Below the pieces are notes generated by a model. It did not search any database, was not told where the DNA came from, and was given only the letters and a program-made list of their open reading frames with translations. Below are positions 12,101-25,958 of a stretch of 64,000 bases of DNA, one piece after another. The stretch comes from Sphagnum compactum (lineage: Eukaryota > Bryophyta > Sphagnopsida > Sphagnales). Position 1 is the first letter of the stretch, and every line of letters starts with the position of its first letter. The stretch is taken from the NCBI GenBank assembly GCA_965153455.1, contig OZ234493.1, positions 23,240,213 through 23,304,212 of the forward strand. Reading direction: 5' to 3'. The position numbers and the translations under genes are program-made.

Positions 12101-12803
12101 TGAATTTTTGTGGATGGTTGGTGTCTGGGGTAAACAGATATCTCAAATATCAAAGGCTCACAAGTGGAGAAGTGGTCAGTTTATTCTGAGGATGAAGAAA
12201 AAGTGCTTGAAGCTTATATTGCTCAGAAGAAGTAAGTTTTCTAAATCCTTGTTTTCATGTTATGATCCTATAGGTGCTTCACTGAAAAAGTGCTGGAAGC
12301 TTATATTGCTCAGAAGAAGTTTTCTAAATCCTTGTTTTCATGTTATGCTCCTAAATTTTGCACTGATCAAATCAGTCTTGCTTAGTCCTTTGGGGGGATG
12401 GCTTCACTTTCCAAAACCTCCAAGCAAGTTAGTGAACTAATTGGATGGAGTCTGATTCTAGAAGAATGATTGTTGAATTGTTGCCAGTATTGAGAAAGTG
12501 GTGAAATGCTGTTGCAGGAGGAAAAGATATACTAGGAGACCATACAAGCGGGTCCAACTTGCACCACCTCCTAACAACCCAAAGGAACCTCAAACAGCTT
12601 CTCCTGATAATCAATTGAATGACTCAGCTGTGATTCCTGCTCGAGATAACAACACTACATCTCCATTGTTGGATCGAGAGGATGAGTCCCTGTCTTCAGA
12701 TGAACAGGCCGAAGTAGAAGATGAAGAGGATGGAGTTTCAACTCCAGATGAGGAAAGTGAGTCAGTGGAGGATACTGTATCTGAGGAGGATGTGGTAGAG
12801 TAG
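6127..12803 (+). CDS. CDCA7-like zf-4CXXC_R1 protein with DDT/WHIM-like regions
   Basis: Coding exons: 6127-6219, 6499-7323, 7559-7644, 7876-7962, 8247-8349, 8719-9063, 9256-9411, 9662-9804, 10192-10467, 10679-10769, 10948-11119, 11329-11439, 12165-12231, 12518-12803. Phases agree throughout and give 946 aa. Residues 1-290 are basic and Ser-rich. The zinc-finger domain of MAOA-repressor R1/CDCA7 type spans about 292-390: TCHQCRQK, FCPKCLFNRYGE, CCPRCRGNCNCSIC, then GRSPTGILAHTAKA. About 500-705 resembles the DDT-like part of plant homologues (TGSSLITVGGIEIAQ, ALQLLEFCCAF). About 725-855 resembles a WHIM/WSD-type module (DAIHWDDGARAVWKL, KWSVYSEDEEKVLEAYI). The tail is acidic and Ser-rich. The family binds chromatin, and CDCA7 partners the remodeller HELLS/DDM1 in DNA methylation. 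Whether this class II-like member does so is inferred. Intron 10 has a GC donor at 10770. The 12165 exon is the least certain. Confidence 0.85.
8503..8522. repeat. Intronic telomere-like repeat
   Basis: GGGTTTAGGGTTTAGGGTTT lies inside the intron between zinc-finger exon 8247-8349 and exon 8719-9063. It is a short interstitial telomere motif with no evident coding role. Confidence 0.8.
12197..12366 (+). repeat. Tandem duplication across an exon/intron junction
   Basis: An 87-bp unit starting GAAAAAGTGCT occurs at 12197 and again at 12284. It contains the end of the 12165-12231 exon of the CDCA7-like gene plus the start of the next intron. In copy 1 the junction is AGAAGTAAGTTTTC, with a good GTAAGT donor. 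Copy 2 reads AGAAGTTTTC, so four bases including the donor are gone and the duplicated exon end cannot be spliced at the same point. Confidence 0.85.
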
Positions 12804-14534
12804 GCCCTTGCCTATCTTCACCCCCTCCAATTAGCAGGGATCTGGTTTTGACATTCTCTAGTTCCCTTTTATAGGCTGGTGTATGGAATTCTCTTCATTT
12901 TCTCAATGGAGAATTTAGTCTCCACTAATTAGTTGATGTCCATACAAACTCTGATGACTTATATGTCAGTTTGTATCTAAAAGTGAGAAAATAAGAAAGC
13001 TGCCAAACAATCTTTACATAGTCTTTCCCAAGTCTTTGTTCAGCCCCTCCTGGGTAGTCTCTTGTTTGTGGTTTGTTGACCCATTCATAATTTGAACCAA
13101 GAAGCTGGTAAGAAAAAGTTTCCAGTATCCTTTTCTGAATAGATAACATACACAAAGGGTTCTGTATTTTTAGTGTTCCAATATCACCTAGTGACTTAAG
13201 AATTCGATCAAAATGGAAATGGTACTGGTAGATCTGAATTTTCATGCTATGTATTCAGTTTCTAGTCAATCTTTTGATATTGATTGTATACTTGAATTTG
13301 CTTGGGGCTCAAATTCCAGTATGAAATAATGTGCAGAGCTGGCAGCTGCATGATTGCTTGGGCAGTAATGAATTTTGTTCTACCAATGTGGTTCTTATAA
13401 CGACAAGCCAAATTGTGTCATTCCCATGTATGTCAGTGCTTCAGACCCACATAGCTCTGAAGTAGAAATAATTGCAAGCACGTTTTTTGTCACTGTCAAA
13501 AGTTTTGCCCTCCCTCAATGCAGGCCCAAACAAACTCCAGTGTGCTCAAACCTTATGCTTTGAAGAACGTCAGTTGGCCTCCATATGTGGACAGTCACAT
13601 CAGTGGGCAACAATTCAGGGTCCAGTTTCCTAGGAACCAATTTGGACAGATTTGAACCAAATTGAATCCTTGAGTTAGACTGTACCTTGGTCACTAGCCC
13701 AATTCTTGGTTCTTCAAATCAGGAGCTCTCCTTTTAGCACTGTTTTTTGGTCTGGACCAACTGATTTTCCCTCCAAAACAGTTGCCATGTAGATTTAGCC
13801 TCAATTTGCCACTTTTTGGTATCTGACCCTCATTTAAAGGCCTCGGGACCAATTTAAAGCTTTCGACCAATAAGATTGCTTGAATTCATTGGACCCTGGA
13901 CCTTGGACCCTAGTCTAAAGTCACCCTGAGATTGTAGCATTGTGCGTACTTGTAATCTCTTAAGATAGTAAACGCCAGGTGAACATCACCCGCCCTGGAA
14001 AGTTCTAGTAAATAAGGCTTCCCTTCCTAACAACCCATTTCTTGCTTGAAGACCAGCATCACGGTCCTCAGCTATATAACCTTTGAACATAATTGGAGAA
14101 TTGAAATATTCAGCAAATCTAAGATGGGCATCCACTCCAATGAATCAAAAGGTAGAGATGTATTTACATCTATAGTTATCACAATCAAATAAGACTGCTT
14201 TCCAGCCTTAGCAAGCTTTTGCAATTAACCTCCTCACGTCTGTCAGTACTCTGGGTCCCCCCTCTGAATATTGACTGGCAAGGATTGTCAGATCTGTAAT
14301 AGTATAAAACATATCTCAATTCTGTTTGTCAACTGAGTTGTTAAAAAGTTCATTCACCAGATCATTTGTCACAACCACCCATCTAAGAAAACCCTCCTTG
14401 CCAAAGAATAGAGGACAACAAGGTATGTTCCAAAACAAATGATGCCTCCCAATTACAGCAAGTACTGTGGAAATAGAGACCTTTACTAAACTGGCCACTT
14501 AGAATTGGCAAGCAAACTGGATGGCACTTGACCA
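12804..14534. other. Convergent intergenic region
   Basis: This 1.7-kb stretch lies between the 3' ends of the plus-strand CDCA7-like gene and the minus-strand centrin gene and presumably holds both 3' UTRs. Around 13560-13920 it contains degenerate repeats of GGACC/TTGGACC words. No reading frame here looks coding. Confidence 0.5.
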
Positions 14535-16936
<2,402 letters not shown>

Positions 16937-19900
16937 TGGTTCACAGAGAGAATGACGTCATCATCCTCGCTTTAAAACACAAAATGAGGGCGCGGGTCGG
17001 GGCCCGGGGGGAAAACAAAAGAGCAGCAAATGAATACACCAGACTTGCTATAGGAGTTGTCGTGTTGGGATCTTCAGACCATGGTGTTAATCTCGTGTTT
17101 GTACTTCGAAATGGAGTTCATCGTTTCACGAAAACCAAAAAAAAAAAAAAAACGCAAAGACGATTTTAAAGCATCTGGGATCGGCAGTACTGGCGTACCA
17201 TAATTGAACGGTGGGTGATTTCACGGCGTCGAATTGTCGTCAAACGCGAGATGGGGAGCGCAAACAAAATGGTGAAGCACAACCACGGAGCCGCGTCAAA
17301 CCCTGCAAGAGCGAAGAACACTACAGCAACAGAAGGTTTGCAAATAGTAAAGAGGAAATGCGAAAGTGGAAAGCTCAATTTCAAAGCAAATGCATACGTA
17401 CGTATATACGTATAAGCAAGATGTATATGAATCAATAAAAATACGTACACAATACGTGTATACAGTGCAAGGGTAAGCTTGAAGAGTGAGGGAACAAGTC
17501 AACCGTCAGCATAAAGTACTTGAGAAATGGCCCATTTCCTGATTTTCAAAGGCAGGGAACTCCTTGGGGACATAGGAGAACTACTAGGGGAAAATCACAG
17601 AAGTAGCTGGCCACACAATTGACAAGGGGACCTAGGGGATACCTATATTCATATATGATGCACCATATATAGGTACCTATGTGCTTGTTCTAGCCATCAA
17701 TTTTTATTGGAGTCCCTCTATTGTGGAATTAATTGTCACAGAACAGATTGACAGTGAATGCAATGATGAATATTGTTTTGCTTTGAGGTCTTTAATGAGT
17801 GTAGAGAACAATAGTTGTGTGAGTTTTGGGTTTATGTGGAAGTTCGGTATCAAAAAATAATTCTCAGCACCCAATTCAAGATTGAGTTGCCATTTATTTT
17901 GAAGTATTGAACTTTGCAATGATAACATCGACAACTTTGTTGTTATGTGTTTTCACAACAAGAGCCAAACTTTTGCCATGACAAAAACAATCTGACATCC
18001 TCAACAATCAATCCATGAGCAAAGAACGTGAAACTGTTTGACAAAGTTGTCCATGAAGACGAAGTCAGTGAAAGTTTGTGAAAATGTTCTACAAAACTTT
18101 GTAAGCAAAACTAGAACAGATAGGCAGACCTTGGAGATAGGGCAGGGCTACATAGTACAGGTTCAAACAACAGCTTTCTGGCAGGGGGGGTTACCTCAAA
18201 TTGTGATGTTTGGCCTAAATCTACATTTTTTGAAGATTCAAGGTTTGCTTACTACTAGGCTCGCACTAATGGCCATGTAAGATTATACACAGACTTTATG
18301 GTCCATAACATTGTTGGTATGAATCTAGCAAAAAAAATTGTCTGCATTAGCATCAAGATAAAATTACGACCATGATAGAATTTGCACAACACTCACTTAG
18401 TCCATGTTGTCACCCTAATATTTCATAATCAAGTATCACATTTTTGTTTTCCAGCGATGTTATCTCATTTAATTTATTCTATAATATTAATTGTATTTTT
18501 TGCTTTATCTTTTGGGTTTGGAACTAAGACTAAACTATTATAACACAGAATACACTACGTGGTTTGGGCACCAGAAACATCTACATCTTTGTTGTCATTC
18601 ACACCAAAAACCCCAACACAAAGCATTCTTGCTATGTAGTTTTTAAACTTTTGTTCTAAACATGCAAATTTTGAAGATGATTTTTCATTGCTTCTTTTGC
18701 ACTTTTTGAATTTATGTTGATTTCTATTAACAAACTTGAAGTTTCTTTAGATTTTTCTTGTAAATATATTTGTTAAAATCACGTGAACCAGAAGTTTAAA
18801 AAATCTAATGAACTGGTCTGAAGACTGGACCGGAAATATTCCATCCAAGAAAAATTAAAAATTAAAACCGGGATCAAAGGTTCCCTTTGAAATCACTTTG
18901 GAGGGTGGTGGTGCATTTGAGATTGGAGAGACACTTACATTTATTTTGGAAGGGAACCTTTTTTTTCTTTCTTTTGCTGGGGGCTTGTCTTTACCATCAT
19001 TTTCCCCTTCAATGTGCAAATGATGTTGCCTTTTGTTCTCATAAAGACAACAACCCAGCAAGGTACCATATCTACAACATGTTCTACAGGGTTGAATGTC
19101 ACTTGGTGCTCAAGTAAGATGCCATTTGCAAATTGACAAGTTTGCTGACCACAAGGGACAAGACAAAAATATTGCATGATAGACTCTCTCACATCTGGTG
19201 AATTAAAGGCGTAGAGGAAAAAATGTTGTGATACAAATTGCTGACATCTTGAGTACGATGCTGAATAATGAACACCAAAAGCACCACAAATATCTTCCTA
19301 ACCCCCTTCCATAACAACCTAAAAATTTCCCATGCATATGAAAATAAGATCTAGAAGCCATTCAAACTACTAAGTTATTACATACCACCAGATATTATAG
19401 ACTTCCGCACAATGCAAAGGTAAAGAACTTATTATCACAGGATAGAACTCACCATATATCCTTTCCATGTAAGGCATAGTCGTCAGTGACATGTTTAAAG
19501 AATGTCACATTGCTCAGAAAATAGAGGAAAAAAAATGGGGGAACTTGATCTAGCAACTACGATGGAAAATACTGTACATGAACAATGGATACAGCACTAC
19601 TACTCTTCTGCTGTTGCTGCTGTCATGTGAATCATCCAGCCGTGTCCAATGTATAAATGTGATTTTCAAAGAGTATAGATAAGGGAGAGGCTGAAACTGA
19701 TCTGGTCATGATTTGAATTCTCAACCTACCTATTAATTTGAGATTTCAACAACTAGTTCACTCAAGCTGAGAGCTAGCTAGATTGGGTAGCTTTTCTCTC
19801 TAACAAGGGTGTGAAAACAATGGCCATCTTACAGCATCTCATTACTGCTGACTAGAGTACTGTATCCTACTATTAGATAGTTGATGCAGGATTTTATAAT

Positions 19901-20288
19901 GGCGTGGGATTATATTACTCTAAACCTCTTTCCCTTTGGTTCTGCAAGATTTAGATTTTCAGACACGTTAAATCCCTATTAGAATTATAATTCAGAGCTG
20001 ATCGAATTTCTAGCCATTGTTGCAGGAAGTAACAACCATTAGCTTCTCAATGTATTGAATTCCTGGGTCGGATTTGAAGGTCATAGCACCCATCAATCCC
20101 AAGTTGCCTAATTCTATTGATAGAGTGCAGGGATTAATTTGTGATCTGATTTAAATAGGTGGACAGTGAGCGTGTAAGAAGCATAACAATTACTGAACAA
20201 TATTGTTCTGAGTTGGATGTGAAGTAGCAACAAAACCCATTATGTAAATTAGGCAACTTGATGAGTGGTCGTGAAATTGGCAATTGAC
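16937..20288. other. Intergenic region
   Basis: This holds the upstream side of centrin, including a GC-rich patch and ACGT boxes near 16960-17010, and the downstream side of the GT34 gene. A palindromic ACGTACGTATATACGTAT-like tract sits at 17397-17412. The many short reading frames have no recognisable motifs or splice structure, and I see no gene. Confidence 0.5.
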
Positions 20289-22345
20289 TTAGGGTTCAGC
20301 TGGTTTCCGAATGGATTCGACTGACCCTGCTGCTTCCAGGGTAGTGTGCCGCAAACCATATTGGTTGATGACTTGGTTGTCTGCGAATTTGATAGCCCGT
20401 TCCATTTGGGTTTGGCATAACTGGGGTGTGAAGGCTGGATTAATGACTCCATCACAAAATTCACAACCCACAAAATGAGTTACAAATGGCCACCGATCAT
20501 CCCCATACACTCCTGGCTTGTACTTGGCCATCATTTCTTCAAATTTCTCTGTCAAAATTCTCCAGTACCCTTGGAAGTAGTAGGAACGCTCCAAGTATAC
20601 CTTGGAACCCCACTTCTCGCTGCATTCACCACAAAAAACCACATCAAAATTCAGATCAAGGATTACATTTTTTACTGCAGGCTCGGACAGATGAGGATCC
20701 CATATAATTTTCTGTGAGGTTGTTCTTAACTAGGGTCAGCTTCCATGTGGCTCACCTAGTCACTACGTCCAACTTGCCGGGCTTTCTATTTTCCAATTTG
20801 GTGATATCGAAAATATGGCGCATTTTTCCCCAAAAAAGAAGAATTAGTCAAATTTACACTAGGAAAGCAAACACTCTCAAAATTTCCCCCGTTTTTTTGT
20901 GAGGAAAAAACTAAAAACATGGCTCAAAGAAAGAAAAAGAAAACTGCACCCAATCAGGGTTTTCTTTTCCAATTTTTGTGATATCAAGAATTTGTCTCAT
21001 TTTTCCAAAAATAGAAGAAGAATTAATACTCGAATTTGCACTACAAACAAAAAAGTTGCCAATTTTTGGGATCCAAAAACGACAAAATTGCTTGAAAAAA
21101 GAAAGAAAAAACACTGGATTGGATTCATGGGGGGGTAGAGATTTGAAAATAAATTGACCTGTTTGAGAGCATGAGGTATACAAGTGCAGACTGATCATCA
21201 GCTTCGCCTGGAGGTCGATCAGGGAGGGCCTCGCTAAGGAGCGGACCAATGGCGTCACGGACAGGACCCTGGGGACTCATGGGAGCCCAGGCGTACAAGA
21301 GGTCCAAAGACCACTGGCAGTTCCGGAGCAAGAAAACACCAGCATTGAGAGCCAGCCAGCTTCTCTTCTCGTACACCTTGTCATCCCACCCGTGCAACAC
21401 CATGTTGTAGTTCGCGTATTTCTCCAACGGCAGTTGGAACGACATGTCCGTGAAGATGGCGTCGCTGTCCATCCACCAGATCCAGTCCACCTCTGGGTGA
21501 TTCCGCATCAGCATGTGCGTCAGGAATACCTTCACCCACCACAATGTCATGTCGTCATCAATCTTGTCCATGTTGTAGTAGATCTGGATGTCATGCAATC
21601 GGCAATAGTCCATTTTGTTCTTGATGGCCTTCAGAAGCATCTGATCTCCCCGTTTGTTTGGACAAGCTTTTGGGTGTGAGCTCGTCACCAGAAGGATGCG
21701 AGGACCAGGATCACGTTTTGATGAACAACTCGAGTAGTACTGATCATCATCATTATCACGATGCAGATCTTCAGCTGCTGCTGCTACTGCATTACATGAT
21801 CTAGTACTCTTCATCAGCTTTGCCTTGGTGATTTCTTCACGTTGCTCATCCCAGTTCTCAATTCTGGGTCCAAATTTGGTGAACTCCTGGTTTGAGTTGA
21901 AGATCTGTTGCATCTTGGTGTCTATCTCTGTGAAAAGTCTCTTGACATCCTCATCCATTGGTGGTGCTTGATAGACTTTTTCCGACGTGACTTCCTGAAT
22001 CGCGCCAGCTTGATCAATGACTTGTTTCTCCAGCTCATGATCTGAACCGAATTTTCGAACAGCTAATTTCTGAAGTGTTGTTTCACCACGACGTTGTTCT
22101 TGATCGGGTTGTCCCGAATTTACGGCGTCCTTGAAGTCGATCTCGTAGCTTACGCTCCTGACAACCAGTATGCACACAGCAACCGCGGCGAAAACGAGAT
22201 AAATACTCTTGCATTGAAACGTTTGCCGCAGCAGCTGCCCCTGCTGCTGATTGAACCCTTTCTGACCTGCAGCAGCACGCAGCATCCTTCGGTACCAGGG
22301 CAGCTCCACCGCTGCTTTTGTTGGTGATCCTTCTTTCCCTGTCAT
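20289..22345 (-). CDS. GT34 glycosyltransferase (xyloglucan 6-xylosyltransferase-like)
   Basis: Two exons, 21159-22345 and 20289-20619, join in phase to encode 505 aa. The start ATG is at 22345-22343. It is a type II Golgi membrane protein: a cytosolic N-terminus, one membrane segment about 48-65 (YLVFAAVAVCILVV), a stem, then the GT34 catalytic domain. Visible family motifs are RILLVTSSHPKACPNKRGD, KNKMDYCRLHDIQIYYNMD, HPEVDWIWWMDSDAIFTD with the metal-binding DxD at D293/D295, CQWSLDLLYAWAPM, EADDQSALVYLML, and in exon 2 YYFQGYW, DDRWPFVTHFVGC and FADNQV. Plant GT34 enzymes add xylose to xyloglucan or galactose to galactomannan. XXT is the better guess, but sequence alone does not settle the donor. 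An Asp-rich insertion at about 195-205 before the catalytic core is unusual. Confidence 0.9.
20781..21050. repeat. Duplicated segment in GT34 intron
   Basis: Within the single GT34 intron (20620-21158), a segment of about 90 bp occurs at about 20781-20872 and again at about 20958-21050. Both copies read TTTTCCAATTT..GTGATATC..GCATTTTTCC or a close variant, then AGAAGAATTA. The copies differ by scattered substitutions and small indels, so this is an old tandem duplication. Confidence 0.65.
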
Positions 22346-25300
22346 GGAGACTTAATCGGAACACTGCTGCAGGAGGGCAGTACTGTACAGCTAATAACAG
22401 CTAAATGCTCCTCGCGGTCTAAACAACTCCACGACATAGAACAATCTATAATACCAATCTGAAGACAAGACGAATATGACTCATGCAGCAGCAGGAAATC
22501 ACAACTCCAGAACAAGTCATGACTTGGATTCATACCAATTGCAGGAGTGTGTCCTCTGAGGGGCTACATAATTGGGGACACATAAGTTGGGAAGTACTTG
22601 CTTTTCCACTCATTTTGGTAACATGGGGACATTGGGGGAGGGGGAAGTAGGTACATGCCTTTCCAGTCATCATGGTAACATGTAGAGCACAGGGGGGTAA
22701 CTCAGTGGGTAAAAATGTTTAACAGGGATGATTTTATCTCCTAAGATGGGATGGAAATTCACTTGTATCTGTACAATATACTTTTACCCTAGGGTTAGTT
22801 TCGTCATTCAATTATCTTTTAAATAGTGAAATGAATTTTTGTATATATGATTAAGTTGAGGTGTTGAACACTATCATAATTATCACAGGCTTCAATCTGA
22901 ATGATTTTAACTCCTCATACGAGGGTATCATAGTAGATCATGAAAAATATTTTAAAAGAAAAAAAAAACCTAATTTTTGAAAAAAAATAAGTTTATTTAA
23001 TTTTTCCATGTGGAAATTGACCCTAGGCTATCTATCATTGATATGACAATATCATCATCCCTAAGATTGGATGGAATTCATTTGTGTCTTTATGTATCAA
23101 TGATGGGACAATTTCATGTCCTAAGATTTTATTATACATACTTAGCACACCAGGATTTCAAAAGCTTGGGGGCTGCCTGAAGGCTTTTACAAAGGACCTA
23201 ACCAATTTCACTAAGCCAGGCCATCAAGTTACAGTAGAAACAAAATTCATGGGGTAAGGCCTTCCACTAAGGGTGCTCATTGTCATAAGCTCCCTATAAT
23301 CGCCTTTGGTCAAATCTGTAATGTCCTCTCTAAGGGTATAGGGAGCTTACAACCATTCATCTAGTAAGGGAGGTTGTTTGTTTGTTTTGTCATAGTGAGA
23401 TTTCCCAAACCATGGCGCCCCCTATCATGCTCTTGGTATGGTTGGAAAGGCCCTTGATGAGATTGGGTACATTGAGGTGGGTTTGCAATGTTTGGACTTA
23501 TTGTACATGGGTTATTGAAATTTGAACAATTTTGTCATTTCAAATCATAATGTTAAGGAAATTGGGGTGTGCTCTATGTAACATTGGAAGGTCCTTGATG
23601 AGTAGGGTTTCATGGAGATGATTTTGCAATTTTTCAACCTAAGTTGTAGGTAATCTTGAATTGCGAATTTATGTCAAAAATTAAATTTTTTTGTTGAAAA
23701 TTGGATTTCAGCATCACACCTTAAGAAGGAGTACATTTTCCCCTTTCAAAATTCATTCAGTATTACTATATGTGATAACAACACAAGACACACTGGTAAT
23801 ATACGGGAAATGGGAAACCTTACCTTGTGTGAAAACTTGTTGAAACAAATTACAAATAGTAAAAGTCCCTGTCAAGCATCTCCAATGATGCAATGATACT
23901 GGTATTGCCACAATTAAGGGCAAGTGCTTGAATGCATGTGCAATGTTGGAACTAGTGTTGACTGGCTATTGAAAAAACACTTGATCATCAACCCCGGTTT
24001 ATGGATAGACTACTAATTGATTGTTAATTTATTTGAAAATCAATAGATAATCTACCCACTTGGTACATATTACTCCAAGAACCAGCAAGACCTTTATGGG
24101 TCAGGTATTGAATTTTCAAATTTTTAATAACCTGCCTAGATTATTGGAATTTCATCTACATAAGTTATTACCGCTGAAATCGGTAATAGAAAACATGAAA
24201 ATAGAAAAAAAAAAACCTTATAACCTACCCTACCTATGTAGTATAACCAACAGTTCTCAAGGTGGGCATTTGAGAACCGATCCTTATACATAATTCATAG
24301 AAAATTCCATTTGAAGGCCTATGCTACAATGCTCGATATGTCAAATGGCATGAGACTTCCAAATTTTCTCAAACTTAGAAACAAATAGATTTTTGAATTG
24401 GATCCTTCTTCACATTAATTAGAAAAAACTCTTTTTTTTATTAAGGTACAATGAGTGTGTCTCAAGACTTGGGGTCCAATTCAAGTGTTCGATATAAAAA
24501 ATGTGTGTCCTTTTTCTCTTTTTTTTTCCATAGTTTTTTCTATTTTTTGTTTTTTATTTTTAAACTTGAGCACCAAGAATTTGGCCTCCCCATAAAGAGT
24601 TTTGCATTCTTAGCTGCTACTGGTTACTATATTGTTGATCAAAGTTTGACAACAACATCAAATGCACATCAAAAGCAAGATGAAGAGCAGAATATATGAA
24701 TGTGGAAAAGCTAGTCCTCCACAAGAAAGACAACAGTGCATGCATGTCCAACAGCAATGCAATCCTTCAGAAAAGAAAATCCAAATATTCTTCAACAACC
24801 ATCACCTGCATGCAACCTCTTGCTACTTACCTACCGTCTTACCCATCATGCAATTCATGAATGGGTTTCTGCATGGGTTTCTGAAGGTCGACACCAAACC
24901 TACTTGGCAAATGACAAAGGAGTTTCCAACTGGAGGGTGTTGGTGTAATTCAGCAATGATCAAATATAGGTAATTATTATTATATACACACCTATATACC
25001 TTCCTTGTGCTTTTCCATGCAACGTAATGTGATGACCAAAAATTATTGTCTTTGTGTTGAAGCAGCAGTAGCAAAGGAAACAATTGGGAGATAATGATTT
25101 GAATTGAAGAACCTTGTTCACAATAAACATACTGTAGGACCTTGGCAGCCTCAGCACAAATTTTATTATTGTCAGCAATGATGAATTTTTTTATCAAAAA
25201 AATTTCATAGGAAATTATTTTGGGTGACGGAAAATGAAGAATCTTTTGGAAATCTATTCTGAGAATATTTTTTTCTCGGACTGGAATCTTCAGTATTAAT

Positions 25301-25958
25301 TAATTATTTATTCATTCGACAAATGTGTACTGAAGCCGCCCGTGTACTATAGTAGTCAGGGCCTTATTTTACTTTAGAAGGACTGAAATCAGCTCTACAT
25401 ATCAGTCACCAAACAATTTTGACTCTGATGTTTGCAATCTCTGAATCTTTCTTTCCAGATTATCAATACAAATAAAAGATTGTCAAAAGAAATCTTTGCA
25501 ATAGTCAACAAATATTGCATGATTGTGCAGGTTTCCCAGTTGTTAAGACTGATTAATTTCATTAAAGAATTCAATTTGTCAAAAGAAGTCCCTACTATTG
25601 ACTTATAAGCCCCAATTCTTATACTCACTAGTAACAACTACTAGCCTTTTTTTTGGGCAAAATTTTGGACTTTTTATGGGTTGCAAATTCAATGATTCTT
25701 TTGCAAAAACAATTGCCAAAAATGATCTGATTGTTAATAACATTCTTTATACCATGTTAGATAACCTTCAAATTGAGTTTTTAAATTTAGAATAATAGAA
25801 ATATGGATTTTACCATGCTGGATTGACTCCTTTTGAGTTAGCATTAGCACTTACATGTTTTGACATGCCAAAGGACCAGTTTCCATATAAATGTCAAAAG
25901 TTAGAGTCTGCAGCATCTAAAGCAGGACAGATAAGACAGCATTTACAACATATAGCTC
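22346..25958. other. Intergenic region with degenerate repeats
   Basis: This runs from the GT34 start codon to the PSD stop codon. It contains a short duplicated motif (CTAAGATGGGATGGAA near 22742 and CTAAGATTGGATGGAA near 23070). It also has a 13-bp perfect inverted repeat, TAAGCTCCCTATA/TATAGGGAGCTTA, at 23286-23298 and 23337-23349. No reading frame here has a recognisable product. Confidence 0.5.

Noticed and set aside
17166-20250. Several 60-95 codon frames
   Set aside because: They have no domains, no consistent splice structure and overlapping frames on both strands, so they look like noise.
24451-25197. Overlapping frames of 70-124 codons on both strands
   Set aside because: They are low-complexity, phenylalanine-rich or unrecognisable, with no homology landmarks.
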